A DNA stretch of 64,000 bases, taken from contig NC_134365.1 in NCBI RefSeq assembly GCF_035582795.1, positions 222,845,887-222,909,886 on the forward strand, in the 5' to 3' direction. This stretch comes from Mycteria americana (taxonomy: Eukaryota > Chordata > Aves > Ciconiiformes > Ciconiidae). Each line of letters begins with the position of its first letter. The first letter of the stretch is position 1. Of this stretch, positions 21,601 to 33,999 are shown in pieces. The position numbers and the translations under genes were made by a program. The notes beneath the pieces are model-generated. The model did not search any database. It saw only the letters and a program-made list of their open reading frames with translations, and was not told the DNA's origin.

Positions 21601-23811
21601 CAGCTGCAGTACCTGCTGAAGCACCAGCCTGGTTGGCCATCCTGCTGGCGGCAGATGCACTGGGGGAGACGGATGGTCCTCGGGGTGGGTGAGGTTGGAC
21701 AAGACAGCCTGGAAATGGAGGGGCTGGCAGGTGTTGAGCAGAGAGGGGCAAGAGGAGAGGGGGCGGTGTGACGGGCACAGGGGCAGGAATGGCCAGGACA
21801 GAGGATGAGTGCGCGGGTGGGATGGCAGCAGGGGAGAGCAATGGGAGCAGATGAGTGTGATGTGAAATCAGATGACACAGCTGGCTGCCAGACAGACACC
21901 TCCTGCGCCAGGCGCTCCCTCCCCGCTCCCTCAGTCCCGTCAGCTGGCGTCTTCGTGCCCCATGAGCTGAGAGCTGGACAGGACCAGCGTGACAGAGACA
22001 GGGGAACAGCAACCACGGCACACGCCTCCTTCTGCCACCCGCTCATGCTGCTCTTCGGCAGAGCAGGCTGGGAGTAAACGCACACGTCCCCTCTGCCTGC
22101 ACAAAACCACTCGCTCAAGCCTGGCACAGCATGGAGCGGCCGGGGTCGAGCAGCTGTCTGCTGCGGAAGAGACACTTGGGGCAAGAGTCAGGGGACAGAG
22201 ACTTGTGTGAAACAGGACCACGAGGGACAGAGGGCGAGAGATGCGGCTATGCCAGAACTGCCCCGGCAGTGCCAGCTTGGCCCAGCCCAGCACCACCGAC
22301 GCTCATCGTGGACCCGCTGGGCCATCGCTGCCCCCATGCCTGGGCAGAGCTCCCGGGGGGTCGCAGGGACCAGCAGGGCCCCGAGGCTGTGGCACACCAG
22401 CCCCCACCGCTGCCCGGCAGGCAGGACACTCGCAGCCGTGACTTGCTGTCAGGAGCACCCGCAACCCCAGGACCAGCCTGAGCAACGAGGAGAAGAAGTA
22501 AGTGGAGAGTGTGTGTGGGGCTCAGAGCCACCCTGCCCTGTCCCGCTGCAGGTAGGCCATCCCCGGTCCTTGTCGTGCAACCACTGGCACCGGCGCATCC
22601 CCAGAGCTCCCCGTTCACCCAGGATCGGAGAAGAGGTGGGACGCCGGCATCTTTCCCCACCACCGGAGGAAGGACCCGAGAGCTGCCCTGCCTGAGCACG
22701 GTGCGAAGCCCAGGCGCCACAAGCTGCAGCCCCAGGGGTGCCCCCGGCCGACGGGACGGACCCTCCCCAGCGGGAGGCCCCACGCCTGCAGGAGAGGGGA
22801 GCGCCCGTGGCCCAGCCCTGCCGCGGCGCCTCCCCGTTAGAGTTACCGTGCGCAGGGAGCGCCGGAGGAGCCGGGTTAGCGGGGCGGCAGCCCCTCCGCT
22901 CCGAGGCAGCCAGGCTCTGCCAAGGGCCACACTGTGCCAGCCCGTTGGCAGAGCCCAAGCCCGGCAGGGAAGAAAGGGAAGGAGCCGCCTCGCGCTGGCA
23001 GGAGCCACCGTCCCAGGAAGGATGCGCCGTACCGATTGACTGGGCCAAGGCAGAACCACATGCCAGAATCAGGGAGGGGACGTGCTGCAGAGCCCAGGCG
23101 ACAGCCCAGCTCGAGTCGAGGCTCGAGACAGAGCTTCTGCCCATGCATCCGCACAAAACCCTCCCTGACTGGCACCGCCACGGGCCGTGCCCCAGCAGGG
23201 GAACCGGGCTCCCGGGCCCTGCGGCTCAAGCAGCACGCCTCCTTCCCCGCAGGCTCCCGCAGCCCGGCAGGGAGCAGGAGGGCGGCAAGGTGAGCTGTGC
23301 CCTCCTTCCTGCGATGGAGCCTCTCCCTCCCACCTCTGCTGTCGTGCAAGGAGCAGCGCTGTCCTCGGCAGGCAGCCCCAGCTTTCCCACGCTGCCCCAG
23401 CCCCGTCCGTGTGAGCCTGTGCCACAGCCTGGCCTACCTTTGATGGTGCTGGTGGGGATGATGCCTTCAGCTGTGCCCCCGTAGCCACCAGAGACGATGC
23501 TGGTTTCGTTGAGGTTGGGCCCCGACACCATCACCTGCTGCAGGTCCTGGAACGGAGGGAGGAGCGCAGGCAGCTGAGGCGCAGAGCTGGGATGCACAGC
23601 CGAGAGGACGGCACGGCCCTGATGCAGAGGGCCTGGGGCAGAGCCGGCAGAGCGGCATGGCGCAGCCCAGAAAGCCAACACCCAGGGGTCCAGCACGTCC
23701 CCAGCTACAAACCTGCTCCAAGCCGTCATCCTCTGGCAGGCTGCCTGTGTCCCCGTTGCTGCTGATGGGGATCTCCATGGTGGCAGCCTTGCTCATGATC
23801 CCGTCCGACAT
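18668..23811 (-). CDS. ARFIP2: Arfaptin-2, complete, 8 coding exons
   Basis: Coding exons: 23713-23811, 23438-23546, 20430-20545, 19957-20178, 19470-19627, 19202-19376 and 18668-18823 fit in phase. With single codons split across junctions they give about 344 residues, against 341 in human. That is seven visible coding pieces; the eighth exon is the non-coding leader joined at about 23820. The start reads [15 protein letters not shown], then [18 protein letters not shown], then the BAR-type domain from [15 protein letters not shown] through [16 protein letters not shown] to the C-terminal [11 protein letters not shown]. Arfaptin-2 is a crescent dimer that binds ARF1, ARL1 and RAC1 at the trans-Golgi and helps form secretory carriers. 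An amphipathic helix before the BAR domain binds PI4P. Every junction keeps frame and no stop is present. It runs divergently from TIMM10B. Confidence 0.95.
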
Positions 23812-25489
23812 CCTCAGGGCCTGCAAGGACACAGACACGCTGCTGGAACCCAGGAGAGATGGAGACCACCCCGCTGTGGCCAGCATCCTGGGGCTCTCGC
23901 CCAGCCAGGGAAACCCTGGGCTTCCCAAGCCAGGACCCCGCAGGGCCAAGCTCCTGACAGCCAGGGAGCAGGCCGAGGACAGCAGGCAGCTGATCCCGCG
24001 CTGGCAGGTGCATGCCCCGAGCAGCCCCTGCAGCCACTGCACGGCACGGCAGCCCCTCCGGATGTGCTGCCCTGGCCCTGCCTGCAGCCTCCTGCCTCCC
24101 AGAAAGCTCCCGGTGGAGCCGCGCATCCCAGAGGAGCCAGCCCCAACTCCTGATCACAACCCTGGAGCGCGGCTGGCGCATTCCCTCCCGCCTCTTTGGC
24201 CCACAGCTCGCACGTTTTGGAAATCAGATGGTTCTCCCCTGCCCTTCACAAATCTCCGGGGCGCAGCAGCGGTCCGTCTGTCCCGGCTGGGTGGCAGACC
24301 CTGCCCTGGGACAACCGGGGCTTTGCAGCAGAGCAGCTCCTGGCCCAGAGCCCAGGAGAATGGAGCCACAAGCCACGTCCACAGCTGGGCCGTGAACTGG
24401 AGCGGGGAGCAGCAAAGGCCCCGCTGCGCCCAGACCGGTCCGAGCACATTCCAGGGCAGGCGGCGCCAGGCACCTGAGCAGGAACCGGATCCAATCCTCG
24501 TGCTCCGTTAGCCCTGGCAGGGACGCAGCCCCGATGACCCAGTCCCCAGGAGAGGGCCCTGGCTGGAGGGGACCTTGCCTCCCAGCACGCTCCCCTGCCC
24601 CACTCTCCCAGCATGATCCCCACCGGCCAGCAGCCCTGCTCCAGGCCGCAGCTGGGGAGCGGCCCCCACCCCAGCCCACCACGGCCCCCGCACGGCTCCA
24701 GCCTGGGGAGACGCCGCTGCGGGAGGATGCGGCTGGCAGCCGCCCAACGGGAGAGGCACGGCCAGGGCCAGGACCCACGGCCACGGGGCCATGCAGCAGC
24801 CGGCAGGCAGAACCACCCGTCCCACGGGGAAACAGCCGGCGCTGGCAGCCGGTTGTGGCAGGAGGTTTGTAGGGCTGGTCCCGCACGCAGCCGGCGGGAG
24901 ACAGTGCCCAGCCCGGGGAGCAGCCCAGGGGCCAGCAGCCCAGTGGGACGGGCCCGAGCAGGCGGCGAGGGGCAGAGGCTACGACATCGGCCCTGCTGCC
25001 CGGTCTCTCCCAGCCAAACTCCCACCGGCCCCAGGGAACCCCCAGCGCCGAGGGATCGCCTTGGGCCGGCTCCCGCTTGCCCCGGGGAGGCTGCGGCCGG
25101 GGAGGGGCCACGGAGCCCGGCATCGCCTGGCGCGGCCCCCCAGGCGAGCAGGCCAGGTCCCCGCAGGCCCCGTCCTGGCTCCGGGAGGGAAGCACCCCCA
25201 GCCCGCCCCGCTGCTCTGCCCTCAGCACGGTCGTCCCGCGGACCGGCCGTCCTGGGCAGGGCCCCCCGCGGCCGCGGGCTGCGAGCCCCGGCGTGGAGCA
25301 CCCGGCCCGGCCCCTGCCTCGGCCCCGCAGCGGGCGTCACTGCCCCGGCAGGTCGGGCTCACCCTGCCCCGCGCAGCCGGTGGCCCCGGTCCCTCCTGCC
25401 GTAGGCACCCGGCGGCCCCGGTCCCTCCGCCGGCCCCGCCTGCCCGGCCCCCCGCCGCCCCGCCCCGCCCGGCCCGGCCTCCCGCCCAC

Positions 25490-25766
25490 CTGCGCCGCCC
25501 CGGCCGCGGCCGGGCCCCCCCGCCCGCAGCTCAGGAGCCCCGATGCGCCTCGGCCCGGGACACGCCGGAAGCCGCGTCACGCCGCCAGCGAGGGCCGCCG
25601 GGAGACGGGCCGGACGTGGCGTCACGGCGGGCACCGGCGGCGCCGGGCGGAAATAGGGCGGAAGTGCCCTTCCCGGCCGGAAGCGCCGCCTCAGCACCCG
25701 GGCGGCCCGCGGTGGTGCGGCCCCATTGAGGGCGGCAGGGCAGGGCCGGGCAGGGCCGGGCCGGGC
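25490..25766. promoter_or_regulatory. Shared ARFIP2/TIMM10B CpG-island promoter
   Basis: CpG-dense DNA lies directly upstream of TIMM10B (plus) and ARFIP2 (minus). A minus-strand splice donor, CAG followed by GTGGGCGGG, has its GT at 25488-25489, so a non-coding first ARFIP2 exon probably begins near 25.55 kb and ends at 25490. The two genes are also head-to-head in human. Confidence 0.6.
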
Positions 25767-26446
25767 ATGGAGCCGGCGGCCGAGCACCAGCAGCAGCTCC
25801 GCAGCGTGAGGGCGGCGGCCGGGGCGCGCGCACGCGGGTCCGGGGGGGCGCCGGGGTTCGGCCGGGGGTCCGAGCGGGCCGGGCTGGCGGGGGCCGGGGG
25901 GCCGGGTTGGCGGGGGGGGGGGGGATGTGTGTCCCGGCGGTTGCCGCGGCCCCGGGCGGGCGCTGGGCTGAGCGTGTGCCGGTGCCGCCCCTCTCCCAGC
26001 TGCGGGACTTCCTGCTGGTCTACAACCGGATGACCGAGCTCTGCTTCCGGCACTGCGTCTCCAACCTCAACTACCGCCTGCTCACCGGGCGCGAGGTGAG
26101 GCCCGGGGTGGCCCGAGCCCGCGGGGCTGGCGGGGCCGAGGGGCAGCGGGAGCCCCCTCGCCGCGCTGACCCTCCTGTCCCGCAGGAGTCGTGCCTCGAC
26201 GGCTGCGCCGGAAAGCTGGTCCGCGCCAACCACCGCCTGATGCGCGCCTACGTGGCGCTGATGCCCGCCATCGTGCAGCGCCGCGCCTCCGCCTACGAGG
26301 CCGGCGCGGCCCAGGGCTCGGCCCGGGCGGGATCGGCGGCACCGACCGCCCGGTCGGGGGCCGGGGCACCTGGGGCCTCTCCTGATGCGCCGGCGGCTCC
26401 GGGCCCCGGTGGACCTTTGCGGGGGGCTCCGGTCGCTGGCACGTAG
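25767..26446 (+). CDS. TIMM10B: TIMM10B (Tim9b) small mitochondrial import chaperone, complete
   Basis: Three exons, 25767-25805, 26000-26095 and 26186-26446, all in phase 0, encode 131 residues. The protein begins [13 protein letters not shown] and holds the twin C-x3-C motif of small Tim proteins, CFRHC at residues 28-32 and CLDGC at 48-52, with NRMTELCF and [13 protein letters not shown] around them. TIMM10B associates with the TIMM9-TIMM10 hexamer at the TIM22 carrier translocase in the mitochondrial inner membrane. The human protein is about 103 residues; the extra C-terminal 25-30 residues here are Ala/Gly/Pro-rich and probably disordered. The start is the first ATG after the CpG island and fits the family N-terminus. 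Confidence 0.95.
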
Positions 26447-26839
26447 CGCGGCTGTCGTCCGGTCACACCTTCCGACAGCAGCGGTGGGCTGGGTGGCCGC
26501 AGGATGGATCCGGGCCCTGCGTCACCAGTGGGAGAGGTCACGTTTCAGCGCTGCTGGTGGTCCTGGTCTGGAGCAGCGGATCCACTCTGCGCCAAGACCT
26601 GGCCTTGCGGATCTGTGTCCTCTAGTGCATCGGCATCGAGAGCCTCCCGGCAGCGGCCAAGTCTGTTCTGTGCCTGCCGGGGCCGGGACTGGCAGGGGGC
26701 ACAAAGAAAGAAATTGCAGTGCCTGCCCTTCCGGCCGGGGGGAGCTCCCACCTGAGCTCTGCCCTGACAGCTCTGGCACTGGGCTTTCCTGCTCCAGACC
26801 TGGGGTTCTTGTATTTCTAGGAAATGGTTTCTTAGCGCT

Positions 26840-26845
26840 AATAAA
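26840..26845 (+). terminator. Polyadenylation signal of TIMM10B
   Basis: AATAAA about 390 bases after the stop codon, in an AT-richer pocket. Confidence 0.75.
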
Positions 26846-26869
26846 ACATCTCTTTGTTAATGTCTCACT

Positions 26870-27615
26870 GCTAATGCGTCGCGAGGGTGAGTAGAGCCCT
26901 GGCCCCGCTGGTCCCTCCTGCGTGGTGCACCCCACGGGGGCAAGGGCCGCTCTCCCCAGGGCTGAGGGTTGGTGTTGCTCATTCTGGGAGCCCTTTTGTC
27001 CCCGCTTTGGCTGTTGGCATCAGAACAGGCTGCAGGTCATGGCTCTGCGAGTACAAGCCCTTGCTCCTGGAGGCAGCAGAAGCGTCCTTGTGGAGCACAG
27101 CCAGGTCTGGCCCTTGGTGCGGCAGGGAGGTGTTGAAGATGACTGAACCTGGTGAGCTTTGGAGAGGGGTCTGTTCCTCCTGGCTGTGTGACAGACACGA
27201 GGCTGCGGTGGTTCGGGGCTTGCCAGGTCCAGCCACTGAGGCCGAGTGCGTTGCTGGGTGGTGCATGGCATGCAGGCAGCGTTGGTGACGGGCACGGGGC
27301 GTGCGGGGCAGTGTCTCTGCTGGTGCCCGCGTGAACGCCCAGCACTCACCTGGACCTGACCGGCACAGGTTGCCTCCTCCAGCTCCTTTCTCGCCAGCAA
27401 GGGCTGACATGTGCCGGTGGAGCGTGGGCGCTGGGTGTCTGGCCGGCGCCCTGCCCGGGAGGTGCCCCAGACCCCGCTCTCCTCTAGTCTCCAGCCCCCG
27501 GACCATGCAACTGCTCGCAGGCTGCTTGGGCTGGAAGCTGGCCGGCACCACCACGTCCCCGAGGGACAGCCGCCCATGCGGGATGGTCGGGCAGAGGGGT
27601 CAAGGGGAGCGTTTG
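26870..27615. other. Intergenic, nothing recognised
   Basis: Moderately GC-rich sequence downstream of TIMM10B. Open frames here are short and overlap on both strands. Confidence 0.45.
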
Positions 27616-28321
27616 CCTGGAAATATTTGAATTTAAAGGTCCCTGAAGCTGTGTGGGTCCTGCCAGCTTCCTGCAACTCCTGTCCCTGCCTGTAGAGAGC
27701 AGATGCACAGCACAGCTTCCTTGGAGCTTTCCCGTGTGCTCTGGCTGGCAGCACTGCCGATCTCGGGGATTGCCACAGTGGGTGGTACTGGGCTGCAGTT
27801 CTGCCAGCAGAAAAAGGGTCACCCTGGACCCCAGGGGAGGGGGTTTCCATCCCTTCACCCCTCCTCTGAGCACCTGAGCAGGGCTGTAGCCAACCTTGGC
27901 ATCCAGGGAGTGGTACAGCCCTTTGGGGGCTCAGCCAAGCCTTGTCCGGGGTACAAGGTTCCGGAGCACTTGGGTGTTCTCTCCCTGCCAAGGTCCCTGC
28001 CTGCCCCTCGTCCCCGCCCAGGAGGCAGGGAGAGCAGAGCCCCAGCCACCCCTTCTCTCAGTCTCTCAGGTAACAGTCTCTGTCCTGCTGCTCTCCACCT
28101 CTGGAGACTTTTTCCAGGCCCCTGGCGTTCCCAGCCCCTTCTCCAAGCCCCTGCCTCTGCGGCACCCGCAGTGAGCAGCAGTGCTTTGCCCGGTGCCGTC
28201 ACTGCAGGGACTGCACCCCCCAGCAGCAAACTGGCACCAGGCAGCCCTTTCCTGAGACCCCCAACACCCTGGTCTCTGTGCCCCCCGTGAGCAGAGCTCT
28301 CCAGGGCGCTGCCCGCAGGGA
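27616..28321 (+). repeat. 706-bp duplicated segment, copy A
   Basis: This segment recurs in inverted orientation at 48396-49101 with no indel. A 195-codon frame inside it translates identically in both copies, and I saw one substitution, near the 28.32-kb edge. It has no recognised coding or transposon features, no terminal repeats, and no obvious target duplication at either copy. Confidence 0.95.
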
Positions 28322-28868
28322 TGTCTGCCTCCACTGCCCTCTTCCACATCGGCGCTGGGAGGTGGCCGCTGCGCCCCGCTGTCAATGCCCTGCCTGCCTT
28401 CCACTGCAGGATGCTCACCCCCCTGCGCGGCGGCACCCGTCTGCTCCCCGGGGTCTGCACCAGCCCTGGGCAGGCAGAGGCCAGGGCCGGGATAAATGAA
28501 TCACGATTTCACTGGCGTATCGGCGCGTTGAGCCTGGTGTCACACAGCCGTTTCTAGAGCTCGTGTGGCTCCAGGCTTCCCAGATCACAGTTCTCCTTTT
28601 CTATTTTTACATTTTAATGATTGTTTTACGGAGACAGGTGTAAATGCACTCTGACCCGTGAAGTTGCTTGGCCTCGGGCTGCAAGGACTGGGCAGGGACC
28701 GGTGAAAGCTGCTTTGCTCCGACGCTCTTCCCTCAACACCTCTTGCTTGCAGTTCTCAGAATATTGGGGTAAGCGAGCTCTTTGTGTGACCCAGCAGAGC
28801 ACGTCTTTGGAAGGGTCTGGGTCTTTTCCTACGTGAATTCCCTCTGCTCCGTCTTTCTCTCCCGCCAG

Positions 28869-28976
28869 TTCAACTATTTCCTGGCAGTGGGGACGATGGC
28901 CGAGTGGCAAAGGGAACCGTTGCTCGCAGAGGGGTCTCCGGCAGCCGATCGCCCCATCCTGCAGACCTGCATGGAT
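28869..28976 (+). other. Candidate isolated exon of an unrecognised gene
   Basis: A 108-base open segment lies between a strong acceptor (CTTTCTCTCCCGCCAG) and a strong donor (GTGAGT at 28977-28982), phase 0 at both ends. It includes an ATG in good context followed by AEWQREPLLAEGSP, which has an acidic-dileucine look. No family was recognised and neighbouring exons were not found, so it may be chance or a relic. Confidence 0.25.
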
Positions 28977-29326
28977 GTGAGTCAGCTTCCAGAAGCCCAT
29001 GCCTCTTCTGCAGAGGCTGAGCACCTCCCTCCTAAAAAGCAGCAGCTGGAAGGCGATCTTCGTGGGTGCGTCCTAGAGGCTGAACAGTGCTGAGGTGGAA
29101 GGGGGACGCCCAAGCGAGGAGACAGCAGTCCCGTGGAGCCCATCTCCATGGCATGCAGCTCCTGCGCTGGGACTGCTCAGTACAGGGCAACCCCTGACGG
29201 ACTGGGAGGACTTACAGCAGCACTCGCCGGCGTGCTGGAGAGGGCTCGTCCTGGCAGAGCAGCAGCTACATCTGCCAGTTTCAGTGCAGCGCTTGCAGCC
29301 TGGGGAGGAGGAGGCTCTGGGGGGGT

Positions 29327-29990
29327 CTCATCAACGTGTATGAACACCTCATGAGAAAGAGGAGAGAAGATGGGGCCAGGCTCTTCACAGTGGTTCCCAG
29401 TGACAGAACAGAACCACAAAACAGTCGAGGTTGGCAGGGACCTCTGGAGGTCACCGTCTCCAACCCCTGCTCCAGCAGGGCCACCCAAGGCTGGTTGCCC
29501 AGGACCGTGTCCAGTCGGCTTTTGAATGCCTCCAGGGAGAGAGACCCCACCACCTCTCTGGGCAACCTGTGCTGGGGTTTGACCACCCTCATAGGAAAAA
29601 GAGTTTCCTGGTGTTCAGATGGAATTTCATGTGTGTTAATTTTTGTCCATTGCCTCGTCTTGCATTTCTCCTTGTTGAACTTCACGAGGTTCCTCTCTGC
29701 CCATTTCTTCAGCCTCCAGAGGTCCCTCTGGATGCAGCATGACCCTCTGGCGTATCAGCCCCTCCTCCCCGCTTTGTGTCACCTGCAAACTCACAGAGGG
29801 TGTGCTCTGCCCCGTCGTCCAGGTCATTAATGAATAACATCGTCCAGTGCTAAACAGTACTAGCCCCGGTGCTGAGCCCTGGTGACTCCCTTAGTGACTG
29901 GTCTCCAGATGGATTCTGTGCCACAGATCACAATCCTCTGGGTCCAGCCGTTCGGCCACTTTTCAATCCACCTCGCTGGCCACTAACCTG
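29327..29990. mobile_element. Two abutting CR1 fragments in opposite orientation
   Basis: From 29327 to about 29405 a plus-strand CR1 piece reads RKRREDGARLFTVVPSD. From about 29405 to 29990 a minus-strand piece covers the CR1 3' half (translation contains KSRLDTVLGNQPWVALLEQG). Probably one copy inserted into another. Confidence 0.8.
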
Positions 29991-30039
29991 ACCCATACTT
30001 CACTGGCTTGTCTGTGAGGGGAGAACAGTGTCCCGAGGG

Positions 30040-30297
30040 TGAGAATCCATGGGCACAAACTGAAATCCAGGAAATTCCACTGAAACATAAGAAAAACTTT
30101 TTCACTGGGAGGGTGGTCAAGCACTGGCACAGGTGGCCCAGGGAGGCTGTGGAATCTCCATCCTTGTGGGTGGTCAGCACCCAACTGGACGTGGTCCTGT
30201 GCAACCAGCTCTGGCTGATGCTGCTTGAGCAGGGGGATTGGACTGGATGATCTCCAGAGGTCCCTGGCAACCTCAGCCATTCTGTGGGTCTGTGAAA
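30040..30297 (+). mobile_element. CR1 3' end fragment
   Basis: The plus strand carries the CR1 tail: a phrase equivalent to [24 protein letters not shown], then the untranslated end TCTGTGGGTCTGTGA. Only the last part of the element is present. (The residue string above is abridged from the local translation.). Confidence 0.75.
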
Positions 30298-31029
30298 CAG
30301 AAAATGCTTCACCAACGGAGGTAAAAGCTGGGTTACTGACAGGTCTGAAAATGTAATTATGAAAGGAAAGCATCATATACAGATTTTAGCTCCTGGCAGA
30401 GACACGGCTGCTGTTGGGAGTGAATATGGCCAGATTGTGCGTTTCAGCATGTTTGTCATCTGCCTGTGGACATCAGCGGATGTTTGCCACCTCCTTCCTC
30501 TGCGCAGCTCCTGGTGCACAATCTGACTTCTGGAATTGTTTTACCGTCTTACAAGAGATTACCTGTGTTTGCAGCGCTATCTGTGCAAGAGCATGCCTTA
30601 ACCTACAAAGAATGCCAGTCGAGGTTGTGGTCTGGCAGGTTGCATCCTGATAAACAGCTCTGCTGAAGAGGGCTGCGGGAGTGACTGGGGGAACTGCCGG
30701 GGAGCCAAGTTCTGGGCTAAACAGCATCATACCTCTCGGTGCCCAGGGGATGGACGCTCCAGTGTACGACACCAGTGAGGCTCCTGCTGTCCATATTCAT
30801 GGACTAGAGAGGAGCACAGAAATGGTTTGAGGTCTGATGAAACGCAGCATTTGGGAACCGAGGGCAGACATGTCAAACAAGTGTAATAGCTATTTTCAGC
30901 AGGAAGGAGGATGAACCATGTGAACAACTTAGGCAGGACAGTGGTGGATTGCTCGTCACAAGGAGCCCTGGATACTGCAGGGCTGTGTATGCAGGGAGGG
31001 ATCTCTAGAAGTCTGTGGTCCACCCCAGC
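30298..31029. other. Intergenic, nothing recognised
   Basis: AT-richer sequence between CR1 fragments, with no splice-supported exon. Confidence 0.4.
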
Positions 31030-31350
31030 TCAAAGCAGGTCTAAGTAGAGCAGGTTGCCCCCAGCAGTGTCCAGACAGGTATTAAATATCTCAAAGGATG
31101 GAGATTCCCCTTACTCTGACCCTGCTATAACATGTGACCACCCTTACGGTGAAAAGGTTTTTCTTGGGGGTCTACCCAGCAATTTTCCCTGTTCCAGTTC
31201 ATGTCCATGGCTTCTCCTGTCACTGGGCACCTCCAGGAAGTCTGGCTGTCTTCTCCACACACTGCACTGGAGAGCTGCAAGCACGGGTGCGCTCTCCCTT
31301 CGCCTTCTACTCTTCAGGCTGAACAAGCCCGGCTCTCTCGGCCGCTCCTG
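31030..31350 (-). mobile_element. CR1 fragment, minus strand
   Basis: Weak but recognisable antisense CR1 sequence (GTTGCCCCCAGCAGTGTCCA, then GGATGGAGATTCC and CTGGGCACCTCC). Strongly diverged. Confidence 0.55.
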
Positions 31351-33832
31351 GTACCTCCTGCGCTCCAGCCCTATGGCCTCTGCTGGGCCCGGCTCTTCGT
31401 CACAGCCTGGCTAAACTTTGAGCTCAGCCTGGGTCACTTTGTTTTCTGTCCCTGCTCGGGCACTGCTGTTGGGCATGTGAGGAGAAAGCTGCAGAAGCCA
31501 GATCTGGGTTGAAACTCCCCAGAGACTGCCCAGAGCTATAGCAATCCCTGATGCTGCAGCAAGGTGGGAGGACTGTCAGAGGTGCATCAGCTTCACGTGC
31601 GCAGCCCCTCGAGCTGAGCGGGGAGACGCGGTGCCCGGGAGCGTCCCTGCTGCACTCCCCAGGACTGGCCTGTGATCCCATCTAGCTTCTCTGGGCACCG
31701 TCTGCTCAATGCCTCCAGGTCTGGTCAGCAGAGCAGGTGCGTTCCTGCACGTTACCGTTCCCCGCTGCTGCACCTGGTGTGGCAGACCTGGACTGAGAAG
31801 TGTTTTTGCTCGATCAAGTCCATCCGAAAGGACGAGCCCCTGAGTGCTCCAGTCATCCTGCCACCGGCCACACAAGCAAGAACACACCTCCGAGGACAGG
31901 ACACGTGTGTCTCAGCTGCTGAGTCCTGCCCAGGACATGGGAGGGCTCCGAAGGCTGCGGGACGTGACTTGGTCAGGACTGGCTCCTGCTGAAGAAGCAG
32001 TGTGGTCCGAGTGCTGTCCGGAGCAGGGGCTGTACTCCCCTCCTCGGGTAGATGACGCTGATGCCACGTGAGCAGATCACCCTTGGGCTGGAACAGCATC
32101 ACTGCCAGCCTCTGGGCAAGCAGAGCTCTGTGCGGCTCCCTGGCTTTGCAAGCTGCTGCCTGCAGGACGTTCCTCGAGGGATTTAAGTACATCACGGCTC
32201 TGGCTGCTCTCCAAACAGAGCAGGACGCAGGGTTCCAGCTGCACAGACCCCGACAGACACTGCAGCAGCTAAGCCTTGGAGTGACTCCCTCCTGCAGAGC
32301 CACTTGGTCCCTGAAAGCAGGGGGGGGGGGGCGAGGGGGGCTGCGCAGCTCAGCGGCTTCTCAACATCCCAAACACGGGCTCTGGCCCCACCACCCACGG
32401 GCTGTGCTGGGCTCCCGCCCACGGACCCTCGGCACCCAACATCCCCCCATGCCGCTCCCCGACCCTGCCCCTGCACCATCCCCAGTGTCCCCACTGCGCC
32501 CCGGGCTGACAACAGCGAGGGATTTCCACCCTGCAGCCCAAGGGCAGCAGGATGAGGCCCCCAGCACAGGACACCATGGAGCCGGCGCTCTCATCAGGAG
32601 CTGGGTTGTGCTCCAGTTAAAGCCACCGGCAGTCGTGGCCAGTGCTGGGCCAGGGTCGCCATGGTGCGGCCGCGCGACCCCCACGTGCACCAGGACATGG
32701 GGGGTTTCCTTGAATGTCTCCGTCACAAATTACTGGTGGTAAAGCAAGTGCACACTTATGATTATTCACTCATGGGTGTGCAGATGAGTTGTTCTGAGGT
32801 GCTGCTGGGCCGGCTCTCACCAAACGACCCCAGGAGTGGGGTGGCCAGCAGGGAGTCTCTCGTCACAGGCGATCCAGGACCGGGGTCAGCACCTTCCTGG
32901 CTGCCCCGATGCAGCGGGACTGGCGGCCTCTCGACCACCCTGGCACTGGCTGAGACTCCTTTACCCTCCTCTCCCTGCGGCCGCGGCCTCTCCTGGGGCT
33001 GGCAGCCCAGCCCGGGCAGGCTGGCAACCCTGCTTGCTGCACGCCGGGACCCCCTGCCATAGCTAGGGGCTGGGGCCCTCAGGGGCTGCCACAGCGGAGC
33101 TGCTGCCAAGGGGCTCGGTGCCGGTGCGGGCCGGGGGCCACAGCCCCACATGCGGCCCAGATGTGGCCTCACCAGCGCTTCCCCCGGCGCAGGAGCGGGG
33201 CCAGCAGGGAGCAGCCATTGCTGCTGGGGTGCAGCGTTGCCCCAGAGCCCCCAACGCGGTGCCGCCTGTTCCGGCACCGCATGTCGCGGCGTCAGCTGGC
33301 CCGGAGCCATCATGGGCAAGAGATGGGCTCACGTGGGAGCAGCACGCTTGCTTCTGGTGCAGCAAGTGTTTGGGTTTTGTGTTGCAGAGACTGGAAACGT
33401 TTATACAATGTACAAATAAAAGAGCATAAACTTAAGATACGTTTGATGTCAGGCTCTAGTTCTGGCCACGATGAAGTAAACTTTGGTGCATTTTCTGAAT
33501 TCTCAGTGACCCAGTATTGGTTTAACTTACCGCTTACCATGCTGACACAAAACCCGTGCTGGTGTCTGTCTCCTGCTGATCCTGCGTGCCGACGGCTGCT
33601 CCTGCCGGCTGCTGCACCCTGTGCTGGCACAGCCCACGGCTGCTTCATGCTGTAGTGCTGGTCCAAGTTGGTTGGGGTTGGGAGAAGCTGCTGGGACAAC
33701 TTTGTGTGAGAACAGATGGATTTGACAAATAAAGAGGGAACTTGGGCCATTTGTCTCGTTTTGTTTATCGTCCCTTTCAAATACTCATAAACTCCAGTCA
33801 CCAGATGCTGTTCTTGGCATGGCACATCATCT
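31351..33832. other. Intergenic, no gene recognised
   Basis: About 2.5 kb with many short overlapping frames. A C/G-rich block at 32.3-33.3 kb resembles a small CpG island. Plus-strand AATAAA signals at 33415-33420 and 33728-33733 could end an unknown transcript; a strong acceptor (TGTGTTGCAG at about 33386) precedes the first. Confidence 0.4.
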
Positions 33833-33999
33833 AGGGAAGGGAAGGGAAGGGAAGGGAAGGGAAGGGAAGGGAAGGGAAGGGAAGGGAAGGGAAGGGAAGG
33901 GAAGGGAAGGGAAGGGAAAGGAAGGGAAGGGAAGGGAAGGGAAGGGAAGGGAAGGGAAGGGAAGGGAAGGGAAGGGAAGGGAAGGGAAGGGAAGGGAAA
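33833..33999. repeat. (GGGAA)n pentanucleotide array
   Basis: About 33 units of GGGAA over 167 bases, with one interruption near 33918 (GGGAAAGGAA). All purine on the plus strand, so able to form triplex DNA and variable in length. Confidence 0.97.
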
